Source of the DNA: Calliopsis andreniformis
Taxonomy: Eukaryota; Arthropoda; Insecta; Hymenoptera; Andrenidae
NCBI RefSeq assembly: GCF_051401765.1
Contig: NW_027480422.1
Location: forward strand, 19,982,001-20,046,000
DNA length: 64,000 bases
Direction of reading: 5' to 3'
Below are positions 26,236 through 39,500 of the stretch, in pieces. The position numbers and the translations under genes were made by a program. Positions within the stretch are counted from its first letter, which is position 1. Every line of letters begins with the position of its first letter. Under the pieces are notes generated by a model that saw only the letters and a program-made list of their open reading frames with translations, did no database searches and was not told the DNA's origin.

Positions 26236-27728
26236 ATGACCTTTACTTTCACACTATTTGCATATATACATTATATACGATGGAAAAACTGCTGTATTTT
26301 TATTGTATTTTATGCTTCGGGCGTTGACTTCTAAGGCCGTAGCTATTCGATCTGGTATAGCAACGCCCTTGGGTGAAGCCTAGGTTGGCCGGAACGTAGA
26401 AATGGACATAACTTTCATACTGGTTGCAATTATTCGTTTTATACCGTGGAAAGACTGTTGTATTTATATTGTGTTTAATGCGTCTGGAGTTGTTTTCTAA
26501 GGCCCTAACTATTCGACCTGATGGACCAACGGCCTAGCGTGAAGCCTAGGTAGCACGGAACGTAGAAATGCCCATTACTCTCACACTGGTTGTAATTAAC
26601 CCTGTTACACGATGGAATAACTGTTGTATTTTTATTTTATTTTGTGCTTCTGGCGTTGACTTCTTAGGCCCTAGCTATTCGATCTGGTGGACCAACGCCC
26701 TAGAGTGAAGCCTAGGTTGCTCGGAACGTAGAAATGACCATAACTTTCACACTGGCTGCAATTATTCGTTTTATACAATGGAAAAACTGTTCTATTTATT
26801 TTGTATCTTATGCTTCGGGCGTTGACTTCTAAGGCCCTAACTATTCGATTTGGTGGAGCAACGCTCTAGAGTGAAGCCTAGGTTATCCAGAACGTAGAAA
26901 TGACCATTACCTTCACACTGCTTGCAATTATACATTTTATACGATGGAAAAACTGTGGTACTTATGTTGTATTTTATTCTTCTGGCGTTGAATTCTAAGT
27001 CCATAGCTATTCGATCTGTTGAAGCAACGCCCTACAGTGAAGCCTAGGTTACACGGAACATAGAAATGATCAGTACTTTCACACTGGTTGCAGCTTTCCT
27101 GTTATACGATGGAAAAACTGTTGCATTTTTATTGTATTTTATGCTTCTGGCGTTGTATTCAAAGTCCCTAACTATTCGATCTGGTGGAGCAACGCCCTGG
27201 AGTTAAGCCTAGGTTGCCCGGAACGTAGAGATGACCATAACTTTTACACTGGTTGCAATTATCTATTTTATACGATGGAAGAACTGCTGTACATATATCG
27301 TATTTTATGCTTTTGGCGTTGACTTCTTAGGCCCTAACTATTCGATCTGGTGGAGCAACGCCCTAGAGCGAAGCCTAGGTTGCCCGGAACGTAGAAATGA
27401 CCATAACTTTCACAATGGTTGCAATTATACCTGTTATACAAGGGAAAAACTGTTGTATTTATATTGTATTTTATGCTTCTGGCGTTGACTTCTTAGGCCC
27501 TAACTATTCGATCTGGTGGAGCAACGCCCTAGAGAGAAGCCTAGATTTCCCGGAACGTAGAAATGACCATTACCTTCTGGCTTCTTGCAATTATTCCTGT
27601 TGCACGATGAAAAAACTGCTGTATTTTTATTGTATTTTATGCGTCTGGAGTTGTTTACTAAGGCCCTAACTATTCGACCTGGTGGAGCAACGCCCTAGAG
27701 CGAAGCCTAGGTTGCCCGGAACGTAGAA
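26236..27728 (+). repeat. Truncated block S with a chimeric monomer (9-mer)
   Basis: 1,493 bp. Bases 26,236 to about 27,425 follow block S exactly (offset 3,485 from 22,751). Within the monomer starting at 27,397 the sequence then switches: the left part reads ACTTTCACAATGGTTGCAAT as in block S (compare 23,912), while the right part reads TACCTGTTATACAAGGG as in E monomer 4. E monomer 5 follows, and then a new full block S begins at 27,729. The chimera keeps perfect 166-bp phase. Confidence 0.9.
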
Positions 27729-29553
27729 ATGACCTTTACTTTCACACTATTTGCATATATACATTATATACGATGGAAAAACTGCTGTATTTTTATTGTA
27801 TTTTATGCTTCGGGCGTTGACTTCTAAGGCCGTAGCTATTCGATCTGGTATAGCAACGCCCTTGGGTGAAGCCTAGGTTGGCCGGAACGTAGAAATGGAC
27901 ATAACTTTCATACTGGTTGCAATTATTCGTTTTATACCGTGGAAAGACTGTTGTATTTATATTGTGTTTAATGCGTCTGGAGTTGTTTTCTAAGGCCCTA
28001 ACTATTCGACCTGATGGACCAACGGCCTAGCGTGAAGCCTAGGTAGCACGGAACGTAGAAATGCCCATTACTCTCACACTGGTTGTAATTAACCCTGTTA
28101 CACGATGGAATAACTGTTGTATTTTTATTTTATTTTGTGCTTCTGGCGTTGACTTCTTAGGCCCTAGCTATTCGATCTGGTGGACCAACGCCCTAGAGTG
28201 AAGCCTAGGTTGCTCGGAACGTAGAAATGACCATAACTTTCACACTGGCTGCAATTATTCGTTTTATACAATGGAAAAACTGTTCTATTTATTTTGTATC
28301 TTATGCTTCGGGCGTTGACTTCTAAGGCCCTAACTATTCGATTTGGTGGAGCAACGCTCTAGAGTGAAGCCTAGGTTATCCAGAACGTAGAAATGACCAT
28401 TACCTTCACACTGCTTGCAATTATACATTTTATACGATGGAAAAACTGTGGTACTTATGTTGTATTTTATTCTTCTGGCGTTGAATTCTAAGTCCATAGC
28501 TATTCGATCTGTTGAAGCAACGCCCTACAGTGAAGCCTAGGTTACACGGAACATAGAAATGATCAGTACTTTCACACTGGTTGCAGCTTTCCTGTTATAC
28601 GATGGAAAAACTGTTGCATTTTTATTGTATTTTATGCTTCTGGCGTTGTATTCAAAGTCCCTAACTATTCGATCTGGTGGAGCAACGCCCTGGAGTTAAG
28701 CCTAGGTTGCCCGGAACGTAGAGATGACCATAACTTTTACACTGGTTGCAATTATCTATTTTATACGATGGAAGAACTGCTGTACATATATCGTATTTTA
28801 TGCTTTTGGCGTTGACTTCTTAGGCCCTAACTATTCGATCTGGTGGAGCAACGCCCTAGAGCGAAGCCTAGGTTGCCCGGAACGTAGAAATGACCATAAC
28901 TTTCACAATGGTTGCAATTATTCGTTATATACAATGGAAAAACTGTTCTATTTATTTTGTATTTTATGCTTATGGCGCTGACTTCTAAGGCTGTAGCTGT
29001 TCGATGTGTTGGAGCAACTCTCTTGAGTGAGTCCTAGGTTGCCAGGAACGTAGAAATGACCATATCTTTCACACTGTTTGCAATTATTCCAGTTATACGG
29101 TGGAAAAGCTGTTGTATTTATATTGTATTTAATGATTCTGGCGTTGACTTCTAAGGCCATAGCTATTCGACGTGGTCGAGCAACGCCCTCGAGTGAAGCC
29201 TAGGTAGCCCGGAACGTAGAAATGACCATATCTTACACACTGGTTGCAATTATTCGTGTTGTACGATGGAAAAGCTGTTGTATTTATATTGCATTTTATG
29301 CTTCTGGCGTAGTCTTCTTAGGCCCTAACTATTCGATCTGGTGGAACAACGCCCTAGAGTGAAACCTAGGTTGCCCGGATCGTAGAAATTACCAACACTA
29401 TCTCACTGGTTGCAATTATTCCTGTCATCCGATGGAAAAACTGTTGCATCTATTTTGTATTTTATGCTTCTGGCGTTGACTTCTTAGGTCCTAACTATTG
29501 GATCTGGTTGAGCAACGCCCTAGGGTGAAGCCTAGGCTGCCCGGAACGTAGAA
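27729..29553 (+). repeat. Block S, copy 3 (11 monomers)
   Basis: 1,825 bp, 4,978 bp (30 monomers) downstream of copy 1. The spacing equals S (1,825) plus two E units (1,660) plus the 9-mer (1,493), so the domain can be written S-E-E-S'-S-E-E-E. Shared rare variants include ATTACCAACACTATCTCACTGG and GGCTGTAGCTGTTCGATGTG, present in both copies. Confidence 0.9.
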
Positions 29554-32043
29554 ATGCCCATTACTTTCACACTGGTTGTAATTATTCCTGTTATACGATG
29601 GAATAACTGTTGTATTTTTATTTTATTTTGCGTTTCTGGCGTTGACTTCTAAGGCCCGAGCTATTCGATCTGGTGGAGCAACGCTATACAGTGAAGCCTA
29701 CGTTGCCCGGAACGTAGAAATGACCATAACTATCAGACTGGTTGCAATTATTCGTTTTATACGATGGAAAGACTGTTGTATTTATATTGTATTTTATTGG
29801 TATGGCGTTCTCTTCTAGGGCTTTAGCTATTTGACGTGGCTGAGCAACGCCCTAGAGTGAAGCCTAGGTTGCCCGGAACGTAGAAATGACCATTACTTCC
29901 ACATTGTTTGCAATTATTCATACTATACAGTGGAAAAACTGTTGTATTTATATGGCATTTTATGCTACTGGCATTGACATCTAAGGCCCTAACTATTCGA
30001 TGTGGTGGAGCAACGCCCTAGAGTGAAGCCTAGGTTGCCCGGAACGTAGAAATGACCGTAGCTTTCACACTGGTTGCAATTATACCTGTTATACAAGGGA
30101 AAAACTGTTGTATTTATATTGTATTTTATGCTTCTGGCGTTGACTTCTTAGGCCCTAACTATTCGATCTGGTGGAGCAACGCCCTAGAGAGAAGCCTAGA
30201 TTTCCCGGAACGTAGAAATGACCATTACCTTCTGGCTTCTTGCAATTATTCCTGTTGCACGATGAAAAAACTGCTGTATTTTTATTGTATTTTATGCGTC
30301 TGGAGTTGTTTACTAAGGCCCTAACTATTCGACCTGGTGGAGCAACGCCCTAGAGTGAAGCCTAGGTTGCACGGAACGTAGAAATGCCCATTTCTTTCAC
30401 ACTGGTTGTAATTATTCCTGTTATACGATGGAATAACTGTTGTATTTTTATTTTATTTTGCGTTTCTGGCGTTGACTTCTAAGGCCCGAGCTATTCGATC
30501 TGGTGGAGCAACGCTATAGAGTGAAGCCTACGTTGCCCGGAACGTAGAAATGACCATAACTATCAGACTGGTTGCAATTATTCGTTTTATACGATGGAAA
30601 GACTGTTGTATTTATATTGTATTTTATTGGTATGGCGTTCTCTTCTAGGGCTTTAGCTATTTGACGTGGCTGAGCAACGCCCTAGAGTGAAGCCTAGGTT
30701 GCCCGGAACGTAGAAATGACCATTACTTCCACATTGTTTGCAATTATTCATACTATACAGTGGAAAAACTGTTGTATTTATATGGCATTTTATGCTACTG
30801 GCATTGACATCTAAGGCCCTAACTATTCGATGTGGTGGAGCAACGCCCTAGAGTGAAGCCTAGGTTGCCCGGAACGTAGAAATGACCGTAGCTTTCACAC
30901 TGGTTGCAATTATACCTGTTATACAAGGGAAAAACTGTTGTATTTATATTGTATTTTATGCTTCTGGCGTTGACTTCTTAGGCCCTAACTATTCGATCTG
31001 GTGGAGCAACGCCCTAGAGAGAAGCCTAGATTTCCCGGAACGTAGAAATGACCATTACCTTCTGGCTTCTTGCAATTATTCCTGTTGCACGATGAAAAAA
31101 CTGCTGTATTTTTATTGTATTTTATGCGTCTGGAGTTGTTTACTAAGGCCCTAACTATTCGACCTGGTGGAGCAACGCCCTAGAGTGAAGCCTAGGTTGC
31201 ACGGAACGTAGAAATGCCCATTTCTTTCACACTGGTTGTAATTATTCCTGTTATACGATGGAATAACTGTTGTATTTTTATTTTATTTTGCGTTTCTGGC
31301 GTTGACTTCTAAGGCCCGAGCTATTCGATCTGGTGGAGCAACGCTATAGAGTGAAGCCTACGTTGCCCGGAACGTAGAAATGACCATAACTATCAGACTG
31401 GTTGCAATTATTCGTTTTATACGATGGAAAGACTGTTGTATTTATATTGTATTTTATTGGTATGGCGTTCTCTTCTAGGGCTTTAGCTATTTGACGTGGC
31501 TGAGCAACGCCCTAGAGTGAAGCCTAGGTTGCCCGGAACGTAGAAATGACCATTACTTCCACATTGGTTGCAATTATTCATACTATACAGTGGAAAAACT
31601 GTTGTATTTATATGGCATTTTATGCTTCTGGCATTGACATCTAAGGCCCTAACTATTCGATGTGGTGGAGCAACGCCCTAGAGTGAAGCCCAGGTTGCCC
31701 GGAACGTAGAAATGACCGTAGCTTTCACACTGGTTGCAATTATACCTGTTATACAAGGGAAAAACTGTTGTATTTATATTGTATTTTATGCTTCTGGCGT
31801 TGACTTCTTAGGCCCTAACTATTCGATCTGGTGGAGCAACGCCCTAGAGAGAAGCCTAGATTTCCCGGAACGTAGAAATGACCATTACCTTCTGGCTTCT
31901 TGCAATTATTCCTGTTGCACGATGAAAAAACTGCTGTATTTTTATTGTATTTTATGCGTCTGGAGTTGTTTACTAAGGCCCTAACTATTCGACCTGGTGG
32001 AGCAACGCCCTAGAGTGAAGCCTAGGTTGCACGGAACGTAGAA
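29554..32043 (+). repeat. Block E, three tandem 5-mer copies (3 x 830 bp)
   Basis: Units begin at 29,554, 30,384 and 31,214. The first is type a (TATACAGTGAAGCC in monomer 1; TATGCTACTGG in monomer 3). The third is type b (TATAGAGTGAAGCC; ACATTGGTTGC with TATGCTTCTGG, then GAAGCCCAGG). The middle one is mixed: b-like monomer 1 and a-like monomer 3. That mosaic is what unequal exchange between an a-b pair and its sister would produce, taking two units to three. Confidence 0.92.
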
Positions 32044-32706
32044 ATGCCCATTACCTTCACACTGATTGTAATTATTCCTGTTATACGATGGAATAACTGT
32101 TGTATTTATATTTTATTTTATGCTTCTGGCGTTGACTTCTAAGGCCCTAACTATTCGATATGGTGGAGTAACGCCCTAGAGCGAAACCTAGGTTGCCCGG
32201 AATGTAGAAATGACCGTTACTTTCACACTGGTTGCAATTGTTACTGTTATACGATGGACAAACTGTTGGATTTTTATTGTACGTTATGCTTCTGGCGTTG
32301 ACTTCTTAGGCCCTAGCTATTCGATCTGGTGGAGCAACGCCCTAGAGAGAAGCCTAGATTGCCCGGAACGTAGAAATGACCATTACCTTCTGGCTTCTTG
32401 CAATTATTCCTGTTGTACGATGAAAAAACTGCTGTATTTTTATTGTATTTTATGCGTCTGGAGTTGTTTACTAAGGCCCTAACTATTCGATATGGTGAAG
32501 TAACGCCCTAGAGCGAAACCTAGGTTGCCCGGAACGTAGAAATGACCGTAACTTTCACACTGGTTGCAATTATTACTGTTATACGATGGACAAACTGTTG
32601 GATTTTTATTGTACGTTATGCTTCTGGCGTTGACTTCTTAGGCCCTAGCTATTGGATCTGGTGGAGCAACGCCTAGAGTGAAGCGTACGTTGCCCTGATC
32701 GTAGAA
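32044..32706 (+). repeat. Block D: E-derived alternating dimers
   Basis: Four monomers starting at 32,044, 32,210, 32,376 and 32,542. The second and fourth share a variant with GGACAAACTGTTGGATTTTT and GTACGTTATGC. The third is a copy of E monomer 5 (ACCTTCTGGCTTCTTGC). The last is one base short because it has AACGCCTAGAG in place of AACGCCCTAGAG. A paralogue lies at 36,026-36,522. Confidence 0.85.
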
Positions 32707-32929
32707 ATGACCATATCTTTCACACTGGTTGCTATTATTCCTCTTATACGATGGAAAAACTGCTGTATTTTTATTGTATTTTATGCTTCGGGCGTTGACT
32801 TCTAAGGCCGTAGCTATTCGATCTGGTATAGCAACGCCCTTGGGTGAAGCCTAGGTTGGCCGGAACGTAGAAATGTACATAACTTTCATACTGGTTGCAA
32901 TTATTCGTTTTATACCGTGGAAAGACTGT
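32707..32929 (+). repeat. Monomers bridging block D and P'
   Basis: About 1.3 monomers. Bases about 32,755-32,915 carry the CTTGGGTGAAGCC and GGTATAGC variants typical of block S (compare 22,800-22,960) and switch into the P-like sequence near 32,930, within the CGTGGAAAGACTGTTG tract. Confidence 0.7.
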
Positions 32930-35195
32930 TGTACTTATTTTGTATTTGGTGCTCCTGGCCTTGACTTCTTAGGCCCTAACTATTCGATCAGGTGGAGCAA
33001 CGCCCTAGGGTGAAGCCTAGGTTGCCCGGAACGTAGAAAGGACCATAACTATCATAGTGGTTGCAATTATTCCTGTTATACGATAGACAAACTGTTGGAT
33101 TTTGATTGTACTTTATGCTTCTGGCGTTGTCTTATAAGGCCCTATGTATTCGATCTGGTGGAGAAATGCCTCAGAGTTAAGTCTAGGATGCCCGGAACGT
33201 AGAAATTGCCGTTACTTTCACACTGGTTGCAATTATTCGTTTTATACGATGGAAAAACTGTTGTATTTATATGGTATTTTATGTTTCTGGTGTTGACTTC
33301 TAAGGCCGCAGCTATTCGATGTGGTGGAACAACGCCCTGGAGTGAAGCCTGGGTTGCGCGGAACGTAGAAATGACCATATCTTCCACACTGGTTGCAATT
33401 ATGCCAGTTATACGATGGTAAGACTGTTGCATTTTTATTGTATTTTAAGCGTCTGGAGTTGTTTTCTAAGGCGCCAACTATTCGACCTGGTGGAGCAACG
33501 CCCTAGAGTGAAGTCTAGGTTGCACGGAACGTAGAAATGCCCATTTCTTTCACACTGGTTGTAATTAGTCCTGTTATAATATGGAATAACTGCTCTATTT
33601 TTATTTCATTTTATGCTTCTGGCGTTGACTTCTAATGCCCTAGCTATTCGATCTGGTGGATCAACGCCCTAGGGTGAAGCCTAGGTTGCCCGCAACGTAG
33701 AAATGACCTTTACCTTCACTCTGGTTGCCATTATTCCTGTTATACGATGGAAAACCTGTTGTATCTTTATTGTATTTTATGCCTCTGTCGTTGACTTCTT
33801 AGGCCCTAACCATTGGATCTGGTGGACCAACGCCCTAGAGTGAAGCCTAGGTTGCTCGGAACGTAGAAATGACCATAACTTTCACACTGGCTGCAATTAT
33901 TCGTTTTATACAATGGAAAAACTGTTCTATTTATTTTGTATTTTATGCTTCGGGCGTTGACTTCTAAGGCCCTAACTATTCGATTTGGTGGAGCAACGCT
34001 CTAGAGTGAAGCCTAGGTTATCCAGAACGTAGAAATGACCATTACCTTCACACTGCTTGCAATTATACATTTTATACGATGGAAAAACTGCGGTACTTAT
34101 GTTGTATTTTATTCTTCTGGCGTTGAATTCTAAGTCCATAGCTATTCGATCTGGTGGAGCAACGCCCTACAGTGAAGCCTAGGTTACACGGAACATAGAA
34201 ATGATCAGTACTTTCACACTGGTTGCAGCTTTCCTGTTATACGATGGAAAAACTGTTGCATTTTTATTGTATTTTATGCTTCTGGCGTTGTATTCAAAGT
34301 CCCTAACTATTCGATCTGGTGGAGCAACGCCCTGGAGTTAAGCCTAGGTTGCCCGGAACGTAGAGATGACCATAACTTTCACACTGGATGCAATTATCTA
34401 TTTTATACGATGGAAGAACTGCTGTACATATATCGTATTTTATGCTTTTGGCGTTGACTTCTTAGGTCCTAACTATTCGATCTGGTGGAGCAACGCCCTA
34501 GAGTGAAGCCTAGGTTGCCCGGAACGTAGAAATGACCATAACTTTCACAATGGTTGCAATTATTCGTTATATACAATGGAAAAACTGTTCTATTTATTTT
34601 GTATTTTATGCTTATGGCGCTGACTTCTAAGGCCGTAGCTGTTCGATGTGTTGGAGCAACTCTCTTGAGTGAGTCCTAGGTTGCCAGGAACGTAGAAATG
34701 ACCATATCTTTCACACTTTTTGCAATTATTCCAGTTATACGGTGGAAAAGCTGTTGTATTTATATTGTATTTAATGATTCTGGCGTTGACTTCTAAGGCC
34801 ATAGCTATTCGACGTGGTCGAGCAACGCCCTCGAGTGAAGCCTAGGTAGCCCGGAACGTAGAAATGACCATACCTTACACACTGGTTGCAATTATTCGTG
34901 TTATACGATGGAAAAGCTGTTGTATTTATATTGCATTTTATGCTTCTGGCGTAGTCTTCTTAGGCCCTAACTATTCGATCTGGTGGAACAACGCCCTAGA
35001 GTGAAGCCTAGGTTGCCCGGAACGTAGAAATTACCAACACTTTCACACTGGTTGCAATTATTCCTGTCATCCGATGGAAAAACTGTTGCATCTATTTTGT
35101 ATTTTATGCTTCTGGCGTTGACTTCTTAGGTCCTAACTATTGGATCTGGTGGAGCAACGCCCTAGGGTGAAGCCTAGGCTGCCCGGAACGTAGAA
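32930..35195 (+). repeat. Segment P' (paralogue of P and of block S)
   Basis: Matches 19,490-22,070, with two monomers fewer near 33,781. From about 33,850 it also matches 23,230 onwards at an offset of 10,620 and runs directly into an E unit at 35,196, as block S does. The left part therefore follows P and the right part follows S, so the segment records the ancestral link between P, S and E. Confidence 0.85.
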
Positions 35196-36025
35196 ATGCC
35201 CATTACTTTCACACTGGTTGTAATTATTCCTGTTATACGATGGAATAACTGTTGTATTTTTATTTTATTTTGCGTTTCTGGCGTTGACTTCTAAGGCCCG
35301 AGCTATTCGATCTGGTGGAGCAACGCTATAGAGTGAAGCCTCCGTTGCCCGGAACGTAGAAATGACCATAACTATCAGACTGGTTGCAATTATTCGTTTT
35401 ATACGATGGAAAGACTGTTGTATTTATATTGTATTTTATTGGTATGGCGTTCTCTTCTAGGGCTTTAGCTATTTGACGTGGCTGAGCAACGCCCTAGAGT
35501 GAAGCCTAGGTTGCCCGGAACGTAGAAATGACCATTACTTCCACATTGTTTGCAATTATTCATACTATACAGTGGAAAAACTGTTGTATTTATATGGCAT
35601 TTTATGCTTCTGGCATTGACATCTAAGGCCCTAACTATTCGATGTGGTGGAGCAACGCCCTAGAGTGAAGCCTAGGTTGCCCGGAACGTAGAAATGACCG
35701 TAGCTTTCACACTGGTTGCAATTATACCTGTTATACAAGGGAAAAACTGTTGTATTTATATTGTATTTTATGCATCTGGCGTTGACATCTTAGGCCCTAA
35801 CTATTCGATCTGGTGGAGCAACGCCCTAGAGAGAAGCCTAGATTTCCCGGAACGTAGAAATGACCATTACCTTCTGGCTTCTTGCAATTATTCCTGTTGT
35901 ACGATGAAAAAACTGCTGTATTTTTATTGTATTTTATGCGTCTGGAGTTGTTTACTAAGGCCCTAACTATTCGATATGGTGGAGTAACGCCCTAGAGCGA
36001 AACCTAGGTTGCCCGGAATGTAGAA
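35196..36025 (+). repeat. Block E, single 5-mer copy
   Basis: One 830-bp E unit following P', with a few private changes (GAAGCCTCCGTTGCCC in monomer 1; TATGCATCTGGCGTTGACATC in monomer 4; CTGTTGTACGATG in monomer 5). The single copy at this locus, against two and three elsewhere, suggests the E multiplication happened after the larger duplication. Confidence 0.9.
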
Positions 36026-36522
36026 ATGACCGTTACTTTCACACTGGTTGCAATTGTTACTGTTATACGATGGACAAACTGTTGGATTTTTATTGTACGT
36101 TATGCTTCTGGCGTTGACTTCTTAGGCCCTAGCTATTCGATCTGGTGGAGCAACGCCCTAGAGAGAAGCCTAGATTGCCCGGAACGTAGAAATGACCATT
36201 ACCTTCTGGCTTCTTGCAATTATTCCTGTTGTACGATGAAAAAACTGCTGTATTTTTATTGTATTTTATGCGTCTGGAGTTGTTTACTAAGGCCCTAACT
36301 ATTCGATATGGTGGAGTAACGCCCTAGAGCGAAACCTAGGTTGCCCGGAACGTAGAAATGACCGTTACTTTCACACTGGTTGCAATTATTACTGTTATAC
36401 GATGGACAAACTGTTGGATTTTTATTGTACGTTATGCTTCTGGCGTTGACTTCTTAGGCCCTAGCTATTGGATCTGGTGGAGCAACGCCTAGAGTGAAGC
36501 GTACGTTGCTCTGATCGTAGAA
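36026..36522 (+). repeat. Block D', paralogue of 32,210-32,706
   Basis: Three monomers (36,026, 36,192, 36,358) at an offset of 3,816 from 32,210, with the same GGACAAACTGTTGGATTTTT variant, the same embedded E monomer 5, and the same one-base deletion in the last monomer (AACGCCTAGAG). Beyond 36,523 the two loci part: this one continues ATGAGCATAACTATCAGAC. Confidence 0.88.
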
Positions 36523-39500
36523 ATGAGCATAACTATCAGACTGGTTGCAATTATTCGTTTTATACGATGGAAAGACTGTTGTATTTATATTGTATTTTAT
36601 TGGTATGGCGTTGTCTTCTAGGGCCGTAGCTATTTGTCGTGGCCGAGCAACGCCCTAGAGTGAAGCCAAGGTTGCACGGAACGTAGAAATGCCCATCACT
36701 TTCACACTGGTTGCAATTATTCCTGTTATACGATGGAATAACTGTTGTATTTATATTTTATTTTATGCTTCTGGCGTTGTTTTCTAAGGCCCTAACTATT
36801 CGATGTGGTGGAGCAACGTCCTAGAGCGAAACCTAGGTTACGCGGAACGTAGAAATGACCATTACTTTCACACTGGTTGCAATTATTCCTGTTATACGAT
36901 GGACAAACTGTTGGATATTTATTCTACGTTATGCTTCTGGCTTTGACTTCTAAGGCCCTAACTATTGGATCTGGTGGAGCAACGCCTAGAGTGAAGCCTA
37001 GGTTGCCCGGAACGTAGAAATGACCATAACCTTCATACTGATTGCAATTATTCGTTTTATACGATGGAAAAACTGTTGTACTTATATTGTATGTTATGCT
37101 TCTGGCGTTGAGTTCTTAGGCCCTAACTATTCGATCTGGTGGAACAACGCCCTAGAGTGAAGCCACGGTTGCCCGGAACGTAGAAATGACCATCACTTTC
37201 ACACTGGTTGCAATTACTCCTGTTATACGATGGAAAAACTGTTGTATCTATTTTGTATTTTATGCTTCTTGCGTTGACTTCTTAGGTCCTATCTATTGGA
37301 TCTGGTGGAGCAACGCCCTCTGATGAAGCCCAGGTTGCCCGGAACGTAGAAATGACCATAAAATTCATACTGATTGCATTTATTCGTATTATACGATGGA
37401 AAGTCTGTTGTATTTATATTGTATTTTATGATTCTGGCGTTGACTTCTAAGGCCGCAGCTATTCGATCTGGTGGTGCAACGCTCTAGGGTGAAGCCTAGG
37501 TTGCCCGGAACTTAGAAGTGACCATCACCTTCACTCTGGTTGCAATTATACCTGTTATACAATGGAAAAACTGTTGTATTTATATTGTATTTTATGCTTC
37601 TGCCGTTGACTTCTTAGGCCCTAACTATTCGATCTGGTGGAGCAACGCCCTATAGAGAAGCCTAGATTGCCCGGAACGTAGAAATGACCATCACTTTCAC
37701 ACTGGTTGCAATTACTCCTGTTATACGATGGAAAAACTGTTGTATCTATTGTGTATTTTATGCTTCTTGCGTTGACTTCTTAGGTCCTAACTATTGGATC
37801 TGGTGGAGCAACGCCATCTGATGAAGCCCAGGTTGCCCGGAACGTAGAAATGACCATTACTTTCACACTGGTTGCAATTATTCGTTCTATACAATGGAAA
37901 AACTGTTCTATTTATTTTGTATTTTATGCTTCGGGCGTTGACATCTAAGGTCCTAACTATTCGATCTGGTGGAACAACGCCCTAGAGTGAAGATTAGGCT
38001 GCTAGGGACGTAGAAATGACCATAACTTTCACACTGGTTGCAATTATTGGTTTTATACAATGGAAAAAATGTCCTATTTATTTTGTATTTTATGCTTCGG
38101 GCGTTGACATCTAAGGCCCTAACTATTCGATCTGGTGAAGCAGCGCCCTAGAGTGAAGCCTAGGTTGCCCGGAACGTAGAAATGACCATTACCTTCACAC
38201 TGGTTGCAATTATTCCTGTTGTACGAAGAAAAAACTGCTGTATTTTTATTGTATTTTATGCGTCTGGAATTGTTTTCTAAGGCCCTAACTATTCGATGTG
38301 GTGGAGCAACGCCCTAGAGCGAAACCTAGGTTGCGCGGAACGTAGAAATGACCATTACCTTCACACTTCATGCAATTATACACTTTATACGATGGAAAAA
38401 CTGTTGTACTTATGTTGTATTTTGTTCTTCTGGCGCTGAATTCTAAGTCCCTAGCTATTCCATCTGGTGGAACAATGCCCTAGAGTGAAGCCTAGGTCAC
38501 CCGGAACATAGAAATGACCAGTACTTTCACACTGGTTGCAATTATTCGTTTTATACAACGGAAAAACTGTTCTATTTATTTTGTATTTTATGCTTTGGGC
38601 GTTGACTTCTAAGGCGCTAACTATTCCATCTGGTGGAGCAACGCTCTAGAGTGAAGCCTAGGTTGCCCAGAACGTAGAAATGACCATTACCTTCACACTG
38701 CTTGCAATTATACATTTTATACGTTGGAAAAACTGTTGCACATATGTTGTATTTCATTCTTCTGGCGCTGAATTCTAAGTCCCTATCTATTCGATCTGGT
38801 GGAGCAACGCCCTAGAGTGAAGCCTAGGTTGCGCGGAACGTATAAGTGACCATAGCTTTCATACTGGTTGCACTTATTCGTTTTATACGATGGAAAAACT
38901 GTTGTATTTTTCTTTTATTTCATGCTTCTAGCGTTGACTTCTAAGTCCCTAGCTATTCGATCTGGTGGAGCAACGCCCTAGAGTGAAGCCTAGGTTGCCC
39001 GGGACGTAGACATGACCATCACCTTCACTCTGGTTGCAATTATTCATTTTATACAATGGAAGAACTGTTGTATTTATATCGATTTTTATAGCTATGGCGT
39101 TGACTTCTAAGGCCGTAGCCATTCGATGTGGTGGAGCAATGCCCTAGAGTGAAGCCTAGGATGCCCGCAACGTAGAAATGACCATACCTTTCACACTGGT
39201 TGCAATTATTCGTTTTATACCGTGGAAAAACTGTTGTATTTATATTGTATTTTATGCGTCTGGAGTTGTTTTCTAAGGCGCTATCTATTCGACCTGGTGG
39301 ACCAACGCCCTAGAGTGAAGCCTAGGTTGCCCGGAACGTAGAAATGACCATCACTTTCACACTGGTTGCAATTATTCCTGTTATACGATGGAAAAACTGT
39401 TGTATTTATATTGTATTTTATGCGTCTGGAGTTGTTTTCTAAGGCCCTAACTATTCGACCTGGTGGACCAACGCCCTGGAGTGAAGCCTAGGTTGCAGGG

